Source of the DNA: Anseranas semipalmata
Lineage: Eukaryota > Chordata > Aves > Anseriformes > Anseranatidae
Reading direction: 5' to 3'
DNA: 64,000 bases
NCBI GenBank assembly: GCA_013399115.1
Contig: VXAA01005186.1
Span: 18,810 to 82,809, forward strand
In this document: piece by piece, positions 61,601 to 64,000 of the stretch
How positions within the stretch are numbered: position 1 is the first letter of the stretch
Layout of the letters: each line of letters opens with the position of its first letter
Made by a program: the position numbers and the translations under genes
The notes under the pieces: generated by a model
Told to the model about the DNA's origin: nothing
Databases searched by the model: none
What the model saw: only the letters and a program-made list of their open reading frames with translations

Positions 61601-63797
61601 AATCAGAAACTTAGTAGAAAGAATTTTTTGGAGTAATGTAGTCTATACCCTCACCCCTAACTGCTCTTCATCTTATTATCCTGCAGCTCAAACCTATATA
61701 TTGTTTCTGATCAGCCAATGGATGTTCCTGCCCTTGGAAAAAGGTTCACCCTTGTGTTCCAGAGACTTGGTGCAATACCTCTTTACAGTACAAACCATGG
61801 TCCTATATAAAATAACATACTGATTTTTGGATACTGAAGTTGCTATTTCAAATCAATGTTTGTCAGAATTTTCAAAGATCAAAGAAAACTTGACCCTATG
61901 ACAGCACACATTGTGAGAAATGATGGTTGACACTCAGAGTTTAAGATACTGGACTATCTTTACATAGCAGTTTTTCTTGTGTATCTCCAGGTTCCTGTAT
62001 ATGACCACAGAAGAAAGTCAAAGTGGGAAACCCAGGAGCTGAAACTACTTATTCATTATATAAAGTTCCAGATGGTGGGATTTTCATGAATGTGCAAGAA
62101 CAGAACCCGAGAGACCCACAGATATTGCAGAACTGTAATACAGTGGACAGAACAAGTATAACCTATAGCAAAGGACATGTTGGCTAATGTGATGGGCAAT
62201 ATTCAGGTTTTTGTTTTAAGTTGCTCTGTGCTCATAAGTGTGTTTTATCCCTTTCCAGAGTAATACTTGTCTGTCCTTTGGGCACTACTGAACATGTTCA
62301 AGAGATGTTTCCAGGGACTGGAGGTGTGGCAAGACAAGAGCATAGATCCAGAAGCCAGCAACAAGACTAAAAAACAGTATACGAAGAAGCAGCAGCAGTC
62401 AATCAGTTCTCAGAGGTGGCAGGCAGACCCTCAAGGGAACCTGAGAAGACTGCAGTTTGCTGCCATTCAGAACTGCTGATTTAACTAACAGTAGTCCTGG
62501 AAGGAAGAACCCAGCTGCAACAATACAGTGGGAAAGAAAAAGTTGCATATAGTTCTGTTGTTGTTGTTGTTGTTGTTTTTTAACGTCTTTTTTTTTTTTT
62601 TCACATTATTTTTTTCCCCTTTGAATGTCCTCTGATTAAAGAACTGTTTAAAAATGCCCTATTTACATGATTAATGGAATGGATTTGGATTTTTTGAGCT
62701 TTCTGTCTTGTGAAGCTCAATAAAAGGGAAAATTTTGGGTATCTTCTAGTCGCCTCCAGGCCCTAGAAATTGAAGACAGACAGATGTAATTATTAAGATC
62801 GTTCAAACCTCAATATTATGCTACCCAGATTTGTAGAATAAGCATAAAACATTTATCTCTGGTCCCATTCAACACCAGCTTTTCACTGTTGATCTCGTTT
62901 CACATAACTTCACCTGATCTGTTCTCTGTTGTCATACTGGCCTTTTATATGTGTAAAGCTTTTTTCTTTATTAAAAATATTCACCATTAATTTCTGGGTA
63001 AGCAATTACCTGATTGTGAAGAACAGAATGAAGCAGGCCAGATTTCTGGAGTTGCTTGCATGCAGAAAGAACAGCACTAAACCGAACTAGATCAAGACGT
63101 GCATCTGAATTAAACAGATCAACAGAACAAAGGTCCTCAAGGCTAATGAGAAAAGAGAAGCAATAATGTTATATTGGTGGGGAGCTCCATTTGCAACCAG
63201 ACACAACATTATTTTTTTTGCCATTTCTGGTTTCCATTTCATTTGTTCTGGATACATACTTACCAGAAAGCCCCTACTTACCTCTGTGGCGTGATTCTTT
63301 TTTTTAAGCATAGTTTAAAAGATTCCTCATAGGGAGATTTTGTCAAAGCTTTCAAGAGTCTCACTGAGATATCTGGGAGATTTTTCATGACTTGTACATC
63401 AGCTGTATTAAAGCCTATATGTGATGGATCACACACTGTCATCACCAGAAGCTCTACAAGGCTTGAATTAAGCAATTCCTTCTCAAGTAGCTAGAAAAAA
63501 TAAACCATCAAAAGAAAGCCTTATTTCAAAATCCTTTTAGATTTCCGTATTTTATTCTTCATTACTCCTCATATTTAAAAGGAAACAAAACATGGAACAG
63601 TAACTATTCTCATGAAATGGAATCATCTTTCTCTGTGAAATGCCTGACTTTCAATAAATTGTGCTAATGCACATAAATTAAGTATCTAAAAAAATATATA
63701 TAGGATGTATGCTATCTCACCAAATTGCACTTCAGATCTTTTATGTCCACATCGGCAGTCTCGATTATACATCTGTAATCACTTGGATTGTACATCC
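7412..63797 (-). CDS. PRKDC: PRKDC, DNA-dependent protein kinase catalytic subunit (5' part outside window)
   Basis: This PI3K-related Ser/Thr kinase binds Ku70/80 at DNA double-strand breaks and organises non-homologous end joining and V(D)J recombination in the nucleus. I assembled 55 minus-strand exons (listed separately) by matching translated blocks to the remembered human DNA-PKcs sequence and fixing the edges at AG/GT splice sites with compatible phase. They total 8,411 bp with one uninterrupted frame, equal to about residues 1327-4128 of human. Seen in order: HEAT-repeat cradle, PQR cluster (SSQD), ABCDE cluster (several TQ/SQ), DEVD caspase motif, FAT domain, kinase domain ([34 protein letters not shown]) and FATC (WEGWEPWM). 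No internal stop or frameshift was found, so the gene looks functional. The 55 exons occupy 56 kb, more compact than in human. The start codon and about 31 upstream exons lie beyond the right edge. Confidence 0.97.
8659..8798 (-). CDS. PRKDC: PRKDC window exon 54, kinase to FATC linker
   Basis: The 140-bp exon encodes [20 protein letters not shown] and [20 protein letters not shown], ending AKIT. It matches human NFEQKMLKKGGSWIQEIN and [20 protein letters not shown]. Phase 0 in, 2 bases out (split Cys). Confidence 0.97.
9386..9574 (-). CDS. PRKDC: PRKDC window exon 53, kinase C-lobe
   Basis: The 189-bp, phase 0-0 exon encodes [40 protein letters not shown] and [14 protein letters not shown]. 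It matches human [20 protein letters not shown] and [14 protein letters not shown]. Confidence 0.98.
10034..10235 (-). CDS. PRKDC: PRKDC window exon 52, catalytic and activation loops
   Basis: The 202-bp exon encodes [55 protein letters not shown] and [19 protein letters not shown] carries the catalytic Asp and Asn (human Asp3922 and Asn3927). IDFG carries the metal-binding Asp (human Asp3941). SATQ matches the human Thr3950 activation-loop site. Human has DFGH where this sequence has DFGY. Confidence 0.98.
10321..10392 (-). CDS. PRKDC: PRKDC window exon 51, kinase
   Basis: The 72-bp exon encodes [20 protein letters not shown] and DLL. It matches human [21 protein letters not shown]. 1 base in, 2 bases out. 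The acceptor atttgtag is required by phase. An alternative AG 31 bp upstream breaks the frame with exon 50. Confidence 0.95.
11640..11729 (-). CDS. PRKDC: PRKDC window exon 50, kinase
   Basis: The 90-bp exon encodes [20 protein letters not shown] and GLSRYYDMY. The human counterpart is [22 protein letters not shown]. 1 base in, 2 bases out. This is a fast-evolving kinase insert apart from WLSKMSGK. Confidence 0.92.
11730..13786 (-). other. PRKDC: PRKDC intron, 2.1 kb
   Basis: The intron between exons 49 and 50. Nothing recognised beyond unique AT-rich sequence. Confidence 0.85.
13787..13879 (-). CDS. PRKDC: PRKDC window exon 49, kinase
   Basis: The 93-bp exon encodes [20 protein letters not shown] and [10 protein letters not shown]. 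It matches human [25 protein letters not shown]. 1 base in, 2 bases out. Confidence 0.96.
14126..14346 (-). CDS. PRKDC: PRKDC window exon 48, kinase N-lobe
   Basis: The 221-bp exon encodes [40 protein letters not shown] and [30 protein letters not shown] carries the ATP-contacting lysine equivalent to human Lys3752. Phase 0 in, 2 bases out. The open frame runs about 99 codons into the upstream intron, but the phase and the tcttccaag acceptor set the edge here. Confidence 0.97.
14633..14700 (-). CDS. PRKDC: PRKDC window exon 47, start of the kinase region
   Basis: The 68-bp exon encodes [20 protein letters not shown] plus ER. It matches human [22 protein letters not shown]. 2 bases in, phase 0 out. 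Confidence 0.96.
15252..15456 (-). CDS. PRKDC: PRKDC window exon 46 (about aa 3635-3703)
   Basis: The 205-bp exon encodes [40 protein letters not shown] and [20 protein letters not shown]. It matches human [21 protein letters not shown] and [20 protein letters not shown]. Phase 0 in, 1 base out. The acceptor gaacatcag is poor in pyrimidines. Confidence 0.95.
16008..16074. repeat. A-rich simple repeat (CA/A runs)
   Basis: An irregular A-rich stretch with scattered C (caaacaaaaaaaaaacaaaa type) inside the large intron between exons 45 and 46. It could be an old poly(A) tail or plain low-complexity DNA. Confidence 0.75.
16559..16576. repeat. homopolymer A run
   Basis: About 18 consecutive A in the intron between exons 45 and 46. 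Confidence 0.8.
17360..17375. repeat. homopolymer T run
   Basis: About 16 consecutive T followed by cttctttcttcttct, a pyrimidine tract in the intron between exons 45 and 46. Confidence 0.8.
19065..19208 (-). CDS. PRKDC: PRKDC window exon 45 (about aa 3587-3634)
   Basis: The 144-bp, phase 0-0 exon encodes [40 protein letters not shown] and LLRKQFIQ. It matches human DWSNDVRAELAK and MYERMYAALGDPKAPGLG. It covers the FRB-like region before the kinase. Confidence 0.97.
19900..19987 (-). CDS. PRKDC: PRKDC window exon 44 (about aa 3557-3586)
   Basis: The 88-bp exon encodes [20 protein letters not shown] and LSSPIMLFK. It matches human [29 protein letters not shown]. 1 base in, phase 0 out. Confidence 0.96.
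20396..20415. repeat. homopolymer A run
   Basis: About 20 consecutive A in the intron between exons 43 and 44. Confidence 0.8.
21186..21397 (-). CDS. PRKDC: PRKDC window exon 43, end of the FAT domain
   Basis: The 212-bp exon encodes [40 protein letters not shown] and [20 protein letters not shown]. It matches human [19 protein letters not shown] and KDTSTGHKNKEFV. A duplicated intronic segment joined at an N starts 34 bp upstream of the acceptor on the plus-strand map. Confidence 0.97.
21398..23125 (-). other. PRKDC: PRKDC intron, 1.7 kb, contains the tandem copy
   Basis: The intron between exons 42 and 43. It holds the duplicated segment with the N at 21648. A 133-codon plus-strand open frame at 22221-22622 has no recognised similarity. 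Confidence 0.85.
21431..21861. repeat. direct tandem duplication of about 215 bp with an N at the join
   Basis: Copy 1 covers 21431-21647 and copy 2 covers 21651-21861, separated by n-c-t, with the single N at 21648. Both start tccttaaaaataccaaacat and end gaagcttcatactcaaaa. They differ by about 5 substitutions and one 6-base indel, all in the first 100 bases. The rest, including ttattattactactactact, is identical. It lies in the intron just upstream of exon 43. Confidence 0.92.
23126..23286 (-). CDS. PRKDC: PRKDC window exon 42, FAT domain
   Basis: The 161-bp exon encodes [39 protein letters not shown] and [14 protein letters not shown]. It matches human [33 protein letters not shown]. 2 bases in, phase 0 out. 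Confidence 0.97.
23830..24010 (-). CDS. PRKDC: PRKDC window exon 41, FAT domain
   Basis: The 181-bp exon encodes [20 protein letters not shown] and [20 protein letters not shown], ending KEEEGLL. Human has VIAGLYQRAFQHLSEAV and [22 protein letters not shown]. Phase 0 in, 1 base out. Confidence 0.96.
24548..24738 (-). CDS. PRKDC: PRKDC window exon 40, FAT domain
   Basis: The 191-bp exon encodes [40 protein letters not shown] and [15 protein letters not shown]. It matches human [34 protein letters not shown]. 2 bases in, phase 0 out. Confidence 0.97.
24826..25000 (-). CDS. PRKDC: PRKDC window exon 39, FAT domain
   Basis: The 175-bp exon encodes [37 protein letters not shown] and [12 protein letters not shown]. 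It matches human [20 protein letters not shown] and VLTVLKTVSLL. Phase 0 in, 1 base out (split Glu). The acceptor gtgaatacag has a weak pyrimidine tract. Confidence 0.94.
26136..26325 (-). CDS. PRKDC: PRKDC window exon 38, FAT domain with acidic loop
   Basis: The 190-bp exon encodes [15 protein letters not shown], an acidic stretch [20 protein letters not shown], then [20 protein letters not shown] and IESAREQ. Human has CFFLSKIEEKL, one MEV acidic motif and SCKFSMKMKMIDSARKQ. The bird loop carries MEVD twice. 1 base in, phase 0 out. Confidence 0.96.
26326..27914 (-). other. PRKDC: PRKDC intron, 1.6 kb
   Basis: The intron between exons 37 and 38, containing the 24-bp palindrome near 27,086. 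Otherwise unremarkable. Confidence 0.85.
27075..27098. repeat. perfect 24-bp AT-rich palindrome
   Basis: The arms tattagttaaa and tttaactaata are exact reverse complements around a central ta. Related taatatttaact copies flank it. It is intronic, between exons 37 and 38. Confidence 0.85.
27915..28026 (-). CDS. PRKDC: PRKDC window exon 37, FAT domain
   Basis: The 112-bp exon encodes [20 protein letters not shown] and [16 protein letters not shown]. It matches human [24 protein letters not shown]. 2 bases in, 2 bases out. Confidence 0.97.
28589..28697 (-). CDS. PRKDC: PRKDC window exon 36, FAT domain
   Basis: The 109-bp exon encodes [20 protein letters not shown] and [16 protein letters not shown]. 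It matches human [20 protein letters not shown] and QALTEIQEFISFISKQ. Donor AGAA|gtaaaa. Phase 0 in, 1 base out. Confidence 0.96.
29293..29517 (-). CDS. PRKDC: PRKDC window exon 35, FAT domain
   Basis: The 225-bp, phase 0-0 exon, the longest visible, encodes [37 protein letters not shown] and [20 protein letters not shown]. It matches human [20 protein letters not shown] and [20 protein letters not shown]. Confidence 0.97.
30022..30210 (-). CDS. PRKDC: PRKDC window exon 34, FAT domain
   Basis: The 189-bp, phase 0-0 exon encodes [40 protein letters not shown] and TWNDPFYQ. It matches human [32 protein letters not shown]. Acceptor ttccctag. The donor gttttta is unusually poor after GT. Confidence 0.96.
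30798..30936 (-). CDS. PRKDC: PRKDC window exon 33, FAT domain
   Basis: The 139-bp exon encodes [20 protein letters not shown] and [19 protein letters not shown]. It matches human [20 protein letters not shown] and [18 protein letters not shown]. 1 base in, phase 0 out. Confidence 0.97.
31389..31597 (-). CDS. PRKDC: PRKDC window exon 32, approach to the FAT domain
   Basis: The 209-bp exon encodes [40 protein letters not shown], a basic KRMRGR stretch and [12 protein letters not shown]. It matches human [19 protein letters not shown] and LPPDVLRWVELA. The open frame continues 127 codons into the upstream intron, but the ttacag acceptor and the phase place the edge here. Confidence 0.95.
31598..35015 (-). 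other. PRKDC: PRKDC intron, 3.4 kb
   Basis: The intron between exons 31 and 32. I see only AT-rich unique DNA and short A or T runs. Confidence 0.85.
35016..35195 (-). CDS. PRKDC: PRKDC window exon 31 (about aa 2800-2859)
   Basis: The 180-bp, phase 0-0 exon encodes [40 protein letters not shown] and [11 protein letters not shown]. It matches human [15 protein letters not shown] and FFPPFVSCIQ. Confidence 0.96.
36372..36503 (-). CDS. PRKDC: PRKDC window exon 30 (about aa 2756-2799)
   Basis: The 132-bp, phase 0-0 exon encodes [39 protein letters not shown] and QGLAQ. It matches human [20 protein letters not shown] and [10 protein letters not shown]. Confidence 0.97.
36504..38493 (-). other. 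PRKDC: PRKDC intron, 2.0 kb
   Basis: The intron between exons 29 and 30. Short open frames on both strands show no similarity that I recognise. Confidence 0.85.
38494..38606 (-). CDS. PRKDC: PRKDC window exon 29 (about aa 2718-2755)
   Basis: The 113-bp exon encodes [20 protein letters not shown] and [17 protein letters not shown]. It matches human [31 protein letters not shown]. 2 bases in, phase 0 out. Confidence 0.97.
39946..40161 (-). CDS. PRKDC: PRKDC window exon 28, contains DEVD caspase motif
   Basis: The 216-bp exon encodes [20 protein letters not shown], a serine-rich linker [10 protein letters not shown], then [20 protein letters not shown] and DSKTK. Human has GRSSFDWLTGSS and [24 protein letters not shown] is the caspase-3 cleavage motif known in human DNA-PKcs. 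2 bases in, 1 base out. Confidence 0.96.
40509..40698 (-). CDS. PRKDC: PRKDC window exon 27, ABCDE autophosphorylation cluster
   Basis: The 190-bp exon encodes [20 protein letters not shown], then [18 protein letters not shown] and [15 protein letters not shown]. It matches human [15 protein letters not shown] and RATQQQHDFTLTQ. The TQ/SQ motifs correspond to human Thr2609, Ser2612, Thr2638 and Thr2647. An LSQE motif sits where human has further cluster sites. Phosphorylation here releases the kinase from ends and allows Artemis access. Phase 0 in, 1 base out. Confidence 0.97.
41317..41527 (-). CDS. PRKDC: PRKDC window exon 26 (about aa 2513-2583)
   Basis: The 211-bp exon encodes [40 protein letters not shown] and [10 protein letters not shown]. 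It matches human [20 protein letters not shown]. 1 base in, phase 0 out. Confidence 0.97.
42047..42087. repeat. 20-bp imperfect tandem repeat
   Basis: gttatctcatttatattaac is followed at once by gttatctcttttatattaaa. It is a small intronic tandem copy between exons 25 and 26. Confidence 0.7.
42189..42287 (-). CDS. PRKDC: PRKDC window exon 25 (about aa 2480-2513)
   Basis: The 99-bp exon encodes [20 protein letters not shown] and [12 protein letters not shown]. It matches human [20 protein letters not shown]. The acceptor tcctaacctcag has a strong pyrimidine tract. The intron to exon 24 contains the 17-N gap. Confidence 0.95.
42592..42608. other. assembly gap of 17 N within a poly(A) run
   Basis: The run of N is flanked by about 14 A on the left and 12 A on the right. 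It lies in the intron between exons 24 and 25. The true length of the A tract is unknown. No coding sequence appears to be lost, because exons 24 and 25 join in phase. Confidence 0.97.
43217..43390 (-). CDS. PRKDC: PRKDC window exon 24 (about aa 2422-2480)
   Basis: The 174-bp exon encodes [20 protein letters not shown] and [13 protein letters not shown]. It matches human [20 protein letters not shown] and MYNILMWIHDNY. 1 base in, 2 bases out. Confidence 0.97.
43843..43992 (-). CDS. PRKDC: PRKDC window exon 23 (about aa 2372-2422)
   Basis: The 150-bp exon encodes [20 protein letters not shown] and [16 protein letters not shown]. It matches human [20 protein letters not shown] and LYFQLKSKDFVQVMRH. 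1 base in, 2 bases out. Confidence 0.96.
44078..44202 (-). CDS. PRKDC: PRKDC window exon 22 (about aa 2330-2371)
   Basis: The 125-bp exon encodes [20 protein letters not shown] and [20 protein letters not shown]. It matches human [20 protein letters not shown]. Phase 0 in, 2 bases out. Confidence 0.96.
44500..44651 (+). mobile_element. CR1 LINE 3' fragment, plus strand
   Basis: A roughly 150-bp CR1 3' end in intron 21 of the window set (between exons 21 and 22). It includes ggtgtccctgcccatggcag, ttctttccaacccaaaccat and the terminal octamer-like repeats tctatgatt, tttatgatt, ttatga. The orientation is opposite to PRKDC. It belongs to a different CR1 subfamily from the copy near 2 kb, judged by the gcccatggcagg segment. 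Confidence 0.92.
45172..45236. repeat. local direct and inverted repeat (gtaactaact motif)
   Basis: The motif ctactgtagtaactaact occurs twice, and between the copies is an inverted repeat, aactaact-gt-agttagtt. It lies in the intron between exons 21 and 22. Confidence 0.75.
45825..45936 (-). CDS. PRKDC: PRKDC window exon 21 (about aa 2293-2329)
   Basis: The 112-bp exon encodes [20 protein letters not shown] and [17 protein letters not shown]. It matches human [20 protein letters not shown]. 1 base in, phase 0 out. The acceptor ttgtgttag gives the correct phase. The second AG, 10 bp inside the exon, does not. Confidence 0.96.
46373..46504 (-). CDS. PRKDC: PRKDC window exon 20 (about aa 2249-2292)
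   Basis: The 132-bp exon encodes [20 protein letters not shown] and [19 protein letters not shown]. It matches human [20 protein letters not shown]. 1 base in, 2 bases out. The acceptor atccaacag has a T-rich tract. Confidence 0.95.
46588..46610. repeat. (AC)n microsatellite
   Basis: A short TATA/AC dinucleotide repeat (tatacacacacacacaccc) in the intron just upstream of exon 20. Confidence 0.75.
47091..47242 (-). CDS. PRKDC: PRKDC window exon 19 (about aa 2198-2248)
   Basis: The 152-bp exon encodes [20 protein letters not shown] and [20 protein letters not shown], ending IPY plus a split codon. It matches human DEVLANRLLNFLMKHVF and [20 protein letters not shown]. Confidence 0.97.
47468..47611 (-). 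CDS. PRKDC: PRKDC window exon 18 (about aa 2150-2197)
   Basis: The 144-bp, phase 0-0 exon encodes [20 protein letters not shown] and [20 protein letters not shown]. It matches human [20 protein letters not shown] and the same [14 protein letters not shown] block. Confidence 0.97.
48563..48682 (-). CDS. PRKDC: PRKDC window exon 17 (about aa 2110-2149)
   Basis: The 120-bp, phase 0-0 exon encodes [20 protein letters not shown] and [19 protein letters not shown]. It matches human [25 protein letters not shown]. Donor gtgagt, acceptor aatttcag. Confidence 0.96.
48886..49023 (-). CDS. PRKDC: PRKDC window exon 16 (about aa 2064-2109), probable GC donor
   Basis: The 138-bp, phase 0-0 exon begins [20 protein letters not shown] and runs through [17 protein letters not shown] to TPKVEE. 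It matches human [27 protein letters not shown]. Ending at VEE aligns exactly in length with human PPQGEE before the next exon. That edge needs a GC donor (GAG|gccagt). The nearest in-frame GT donor is at AAA|gtggag, which would put the edge at 48895 and drop VEE. Confidence 0.85.
49024..50509 (-). other. PRKDC: PRKDC intron, 1.5 kb
   Basis: The intron between exons 15 and 16. Unique AT-rich sequence with nothing recognised. Confidence 0.85.
50510..50658 (-). CDS. PRKDC: PRKDC window exon 15, PQR autophosphorylation cluster
   Basis: The 149-bp exon encodes [18 protein letters not shown], then GFSYSSQD and ARFRRK. It matches human [23 protein letters not shown]. The SSQD serine corresponds to human Ser2056, the best-known site of the PQR cluster, whose autophosphorylation limits end processing. 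The preceding [10 protein letters not shown] stretch is serine-rich as in human. 2 bases in, phase 0 out. Confidence 0.96.
50882..50954 (-). CDS. PRKDC: PRKDC window exon 14 (about aa 1990-2014)
   Basis: The 73-bp exon encodes [20 protein letters not shown] and NGDQ. It matches human [20 protein letters not shown]. Phase 0 in, 1 base out (split Asp). Confidence 0.95.
51376..51441 (-). CDS. PRKDC: PRKDC window exon 13 (about aa 1968-1989)
   Basis: This small 66-bp, phase 0-0 exon encodes [20 protein letters not shown] plus IE. It matches human [20 protein letters not shown]. It lies between tttgcag and gtgagt. Confidence 0.96.
51968..52136 (-). CDS. PRKDC: PRKDC window exon 12 (about aa 1911-1967)
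   Basis: The 169-bp exon encodes [39 protein letters not shown] and [13 protein letters not shown]. It matches human [19 protein letters not shown] and [17 protein letters not shown]. 1 base in, phase 0 out. Confidence 0.97.
53216..53394 (-). CDS. PRKDC: PRKDC window exon 11 (about aa 1852-1911)
   Basis: The 179-bp exon encodes [20 protein letters not shown] and [15 protein letters not shown]. It matches human [19 protein letters not shown] and ITEGNELTKTLI. Phase 0 in, 2 bases out. Confidence 0.96.
54721..54928 (-). CDS. PRKDC: PRKDC window exon 10 (about aa 1782-1851)
   Basis: The 208-bp exon encodes [37 protein letters not shown], then [10 protein letters not shown] and ends SRFTK. It matches human [20 protein letters not shown]. 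1 base in, phase 0 out. Confidence 0.96.
55245..55260. repeat. homopolymer A run
   Basis: About 16 consecutive A in the intron between exons 9 and 10. Confidence 0.75.
55881..56008 (-). CDS. PRKDC: PRKDC window exon 9 (about aa 1740-1782)
   Basis: The 128-bp exon starts [20 protein letters not shown] and continues [17 protein letters not shown]. It is nearly identical to human [20 protein letters not shown]. Phase 0 in, 2 bases out (split Arg). Confidence 0.96.
56301..56468 (-). CDS. PRKDC: PRKDC window exon 8 (about aa 1684-1739)
   Basis: The 168-bp, phase 0-0 exon encodes [20 protein letters not shown] and ends [11 protein letters not shown]. It matches human LLPFFTSLTGGSLEE and RFNNYVDCMKK. 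Acceptor cattcag, donor gttagt. Confidence 0.96.
57445..57549 (-). CDS. PRKDC: PRKDC window exon 7 (about aa 1649-1683)
   Basis: The 105-bp, phase 0-0 exon encodes [20 protein letters not shown] and ends [11 protein letters not shown]. It matches human [20 protein letters not shown]. Confidence 0.95.
58243..58259. repeat. homopolymer A run
   Basis: About 17 consecutive A in the intron between exons 6 and 7. Confidence 0.75.
58448..58633 (-). CDS. PRKDC: PRKDC window exon 6 (about aa 1587-1648)
   Basis: The 186-bp, phase 0-0 exon encodes [20 protein letters not shown] and [19 protein letters not shown]. It matches human [16 protein letters not shown] and [20 protein letters not shown]. Acceptor ctttcag, donor gtatgc. 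Confidence 0.96.
58634..60489 (-). other. PRKDC: PRKDC intron, 1.9 kb
   Basis: The intron between exons 5 and 6. AT-rich with several A runs. No gene or repeat family recognised. Confidence 0.85.
60490..60693 (-). CDS. PRKDC: PRKDC window exon 5 (about aa 1519-1586)
   Basis: The 204-bp, phase 0-0 exon starts [18 protein letters not shown], contains [20 protein letters not shown] and ends SSVSNPQM before a gtatta donor. It matches human LVSLLLNPAVLS and FSHGEYFYSLFSETIN. Confidence 0.95.
61011..61169 (-). CDS. PRKDC: PRKDC window exon 4 (about aa 1466-1518)
   Basis: The 159-bp, phase 0-0 exon encodes [20 protein letters not shown], then [20 protein letters not shown] and [11 protein letters not shown]. 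It matches human [33 protein letters not shown]-repeat cradle. Confidence 0.94.
61170..63009 (-). other. PRKDC: PRKDC intron, 1.8 kb
   Basis: The intron between exons 3 and 4. It contains the GTT microsatellite near 62,560 and otherwise unique DNA. Confidence 0.85.
62557..62601. repeat. (GTT)n microsatellite followed by T runs
   Basis: About seven GTT units starting at 62557, then T-rich DNA with a run of about 14 T ending near 62601. It lies in the intron between exons 3 and 4. Confidence 0.85.
63010..63142 (-). CDS. PRKDC: PRKDC window exon 3 (about aa 1421-1465)
   Basis: The 133-bp exon encodes [19 protein letters not shown] and ends [12 protein letters not shown]. The human counterpart has VEDLFKVDL and a similar ACKQLHRAGLLH block. 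The intron to exon 2 is only 139 bp. Acceptor ctcattag, donor gtaatt. Confidence 0.9.
63282..63490 (-). CDS. PRKDC: PRKDC window exon 2 (about aa 1352-1421)
   Basis: The 209-bp exon begins [19 protein letters not shown] and continues [16 protein letters not shown], a close match to the human block around [15 protein letters not shown]. The acceptor is ttttttctag, the donor gtaagt. Phase 0 in, 2 bases out (split Ser). It is part of the HEAT-repeat cradle. Confidence 0.93.
63721..63797 (-). CDS. PRKDC: PRKDC window exon 1 (about aa 1327-1352)
   Basis: The 77-bp exon encodes 25 codons with core [20 protein letters not shown], starting after 2 bases that complete a split codon. It lies between an acceptor ...cgcacag and a donor gtgagat and ends in phase 0, which fits the next exon. 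It is the least certain exon, because I placed it from phase, splice sites and an open frame rather than a firm match to human. Confidence 0.7.
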
Positions 63798-64000
63798 CTG
63801 TGCGCACTATTAAACATTTACTTAAAACAAGAGAGTCTCAGAACTAAACCTGGCAGTATATATTTCATAAAAGACTCGTATGTACTACAATTCTATATCT
63901 TTAAGTATGGTTTGCATTACATCAAGGCTAGGCAAAGCTTTGAGAAACCCCAACATTTTTTCTGAATTCAAGAAATTGCCACAATCCGACTTCCTGCTTT

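Overview
This window is vertebrate nuclear DNA, almost certainly from a bird. It has AT-rich introns of modest size, CR1 LINE tails of the kind typical of birds and other reptiles, and a GC-rich left end. One large gene explains nearly everything from about 7.4 kb to the right edge: PRKDC, the catalytic subunit of DNA-dependent protein kinase (DNA-PKcs), on the minus strand.

Layout. 1-300 is a CpG-rich block. 300-7,400 is intergenic and 3'-flanking DNA with a 5'-truncated CR1 element at about 1,930-2,562. The PRKDC stop codon is at 7,412-7,414, and the 3' UTR lies to its left. From 7,412 to 63,797 I could place 55 consecutive coding exons on the minus strand. Their summed length is 8,411 bp: 2 leading bases, 2,802 codons and the stop. 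All phases join without a frameshift. The gene enters from the right edge, so the N-terminal third (about 1,325 residues on the human scale), the promoter and the likely head-to-head neighbour MCM4 are outside the window.

The exons encode, in order, the M-HEAT (circular cradle) part, the PQR and ABCDE autophosphorylation clusters, a DEVD caspase site, the FAT domain, the PI3K-related kinase domain and the C-terminal FATC motif ending in EPWM. In the cell this kinase is recruited by Ku70/80 to broken DNA ends and drives non-homologous end joining and V(D)J recombination. Residue numbers below are counted back from the C terminus on the 4,128-residue human scale and may be off by about 6. Exons are numbered 1 to 55 from the 5'-most exon visible here.

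No independent second gene, RNA gene, CRISPR array or previously undescribed system could be supported. The points most worth checking are a probable GC-AG intron, a roughly 215-bp intronic tandem copy joined at a single N (probably an assembly artefact), a gap inside a poly(A) run, a His-to-Tyr change beside the DFG motif, and conservation of the regulatory phosphosites and caspase site.
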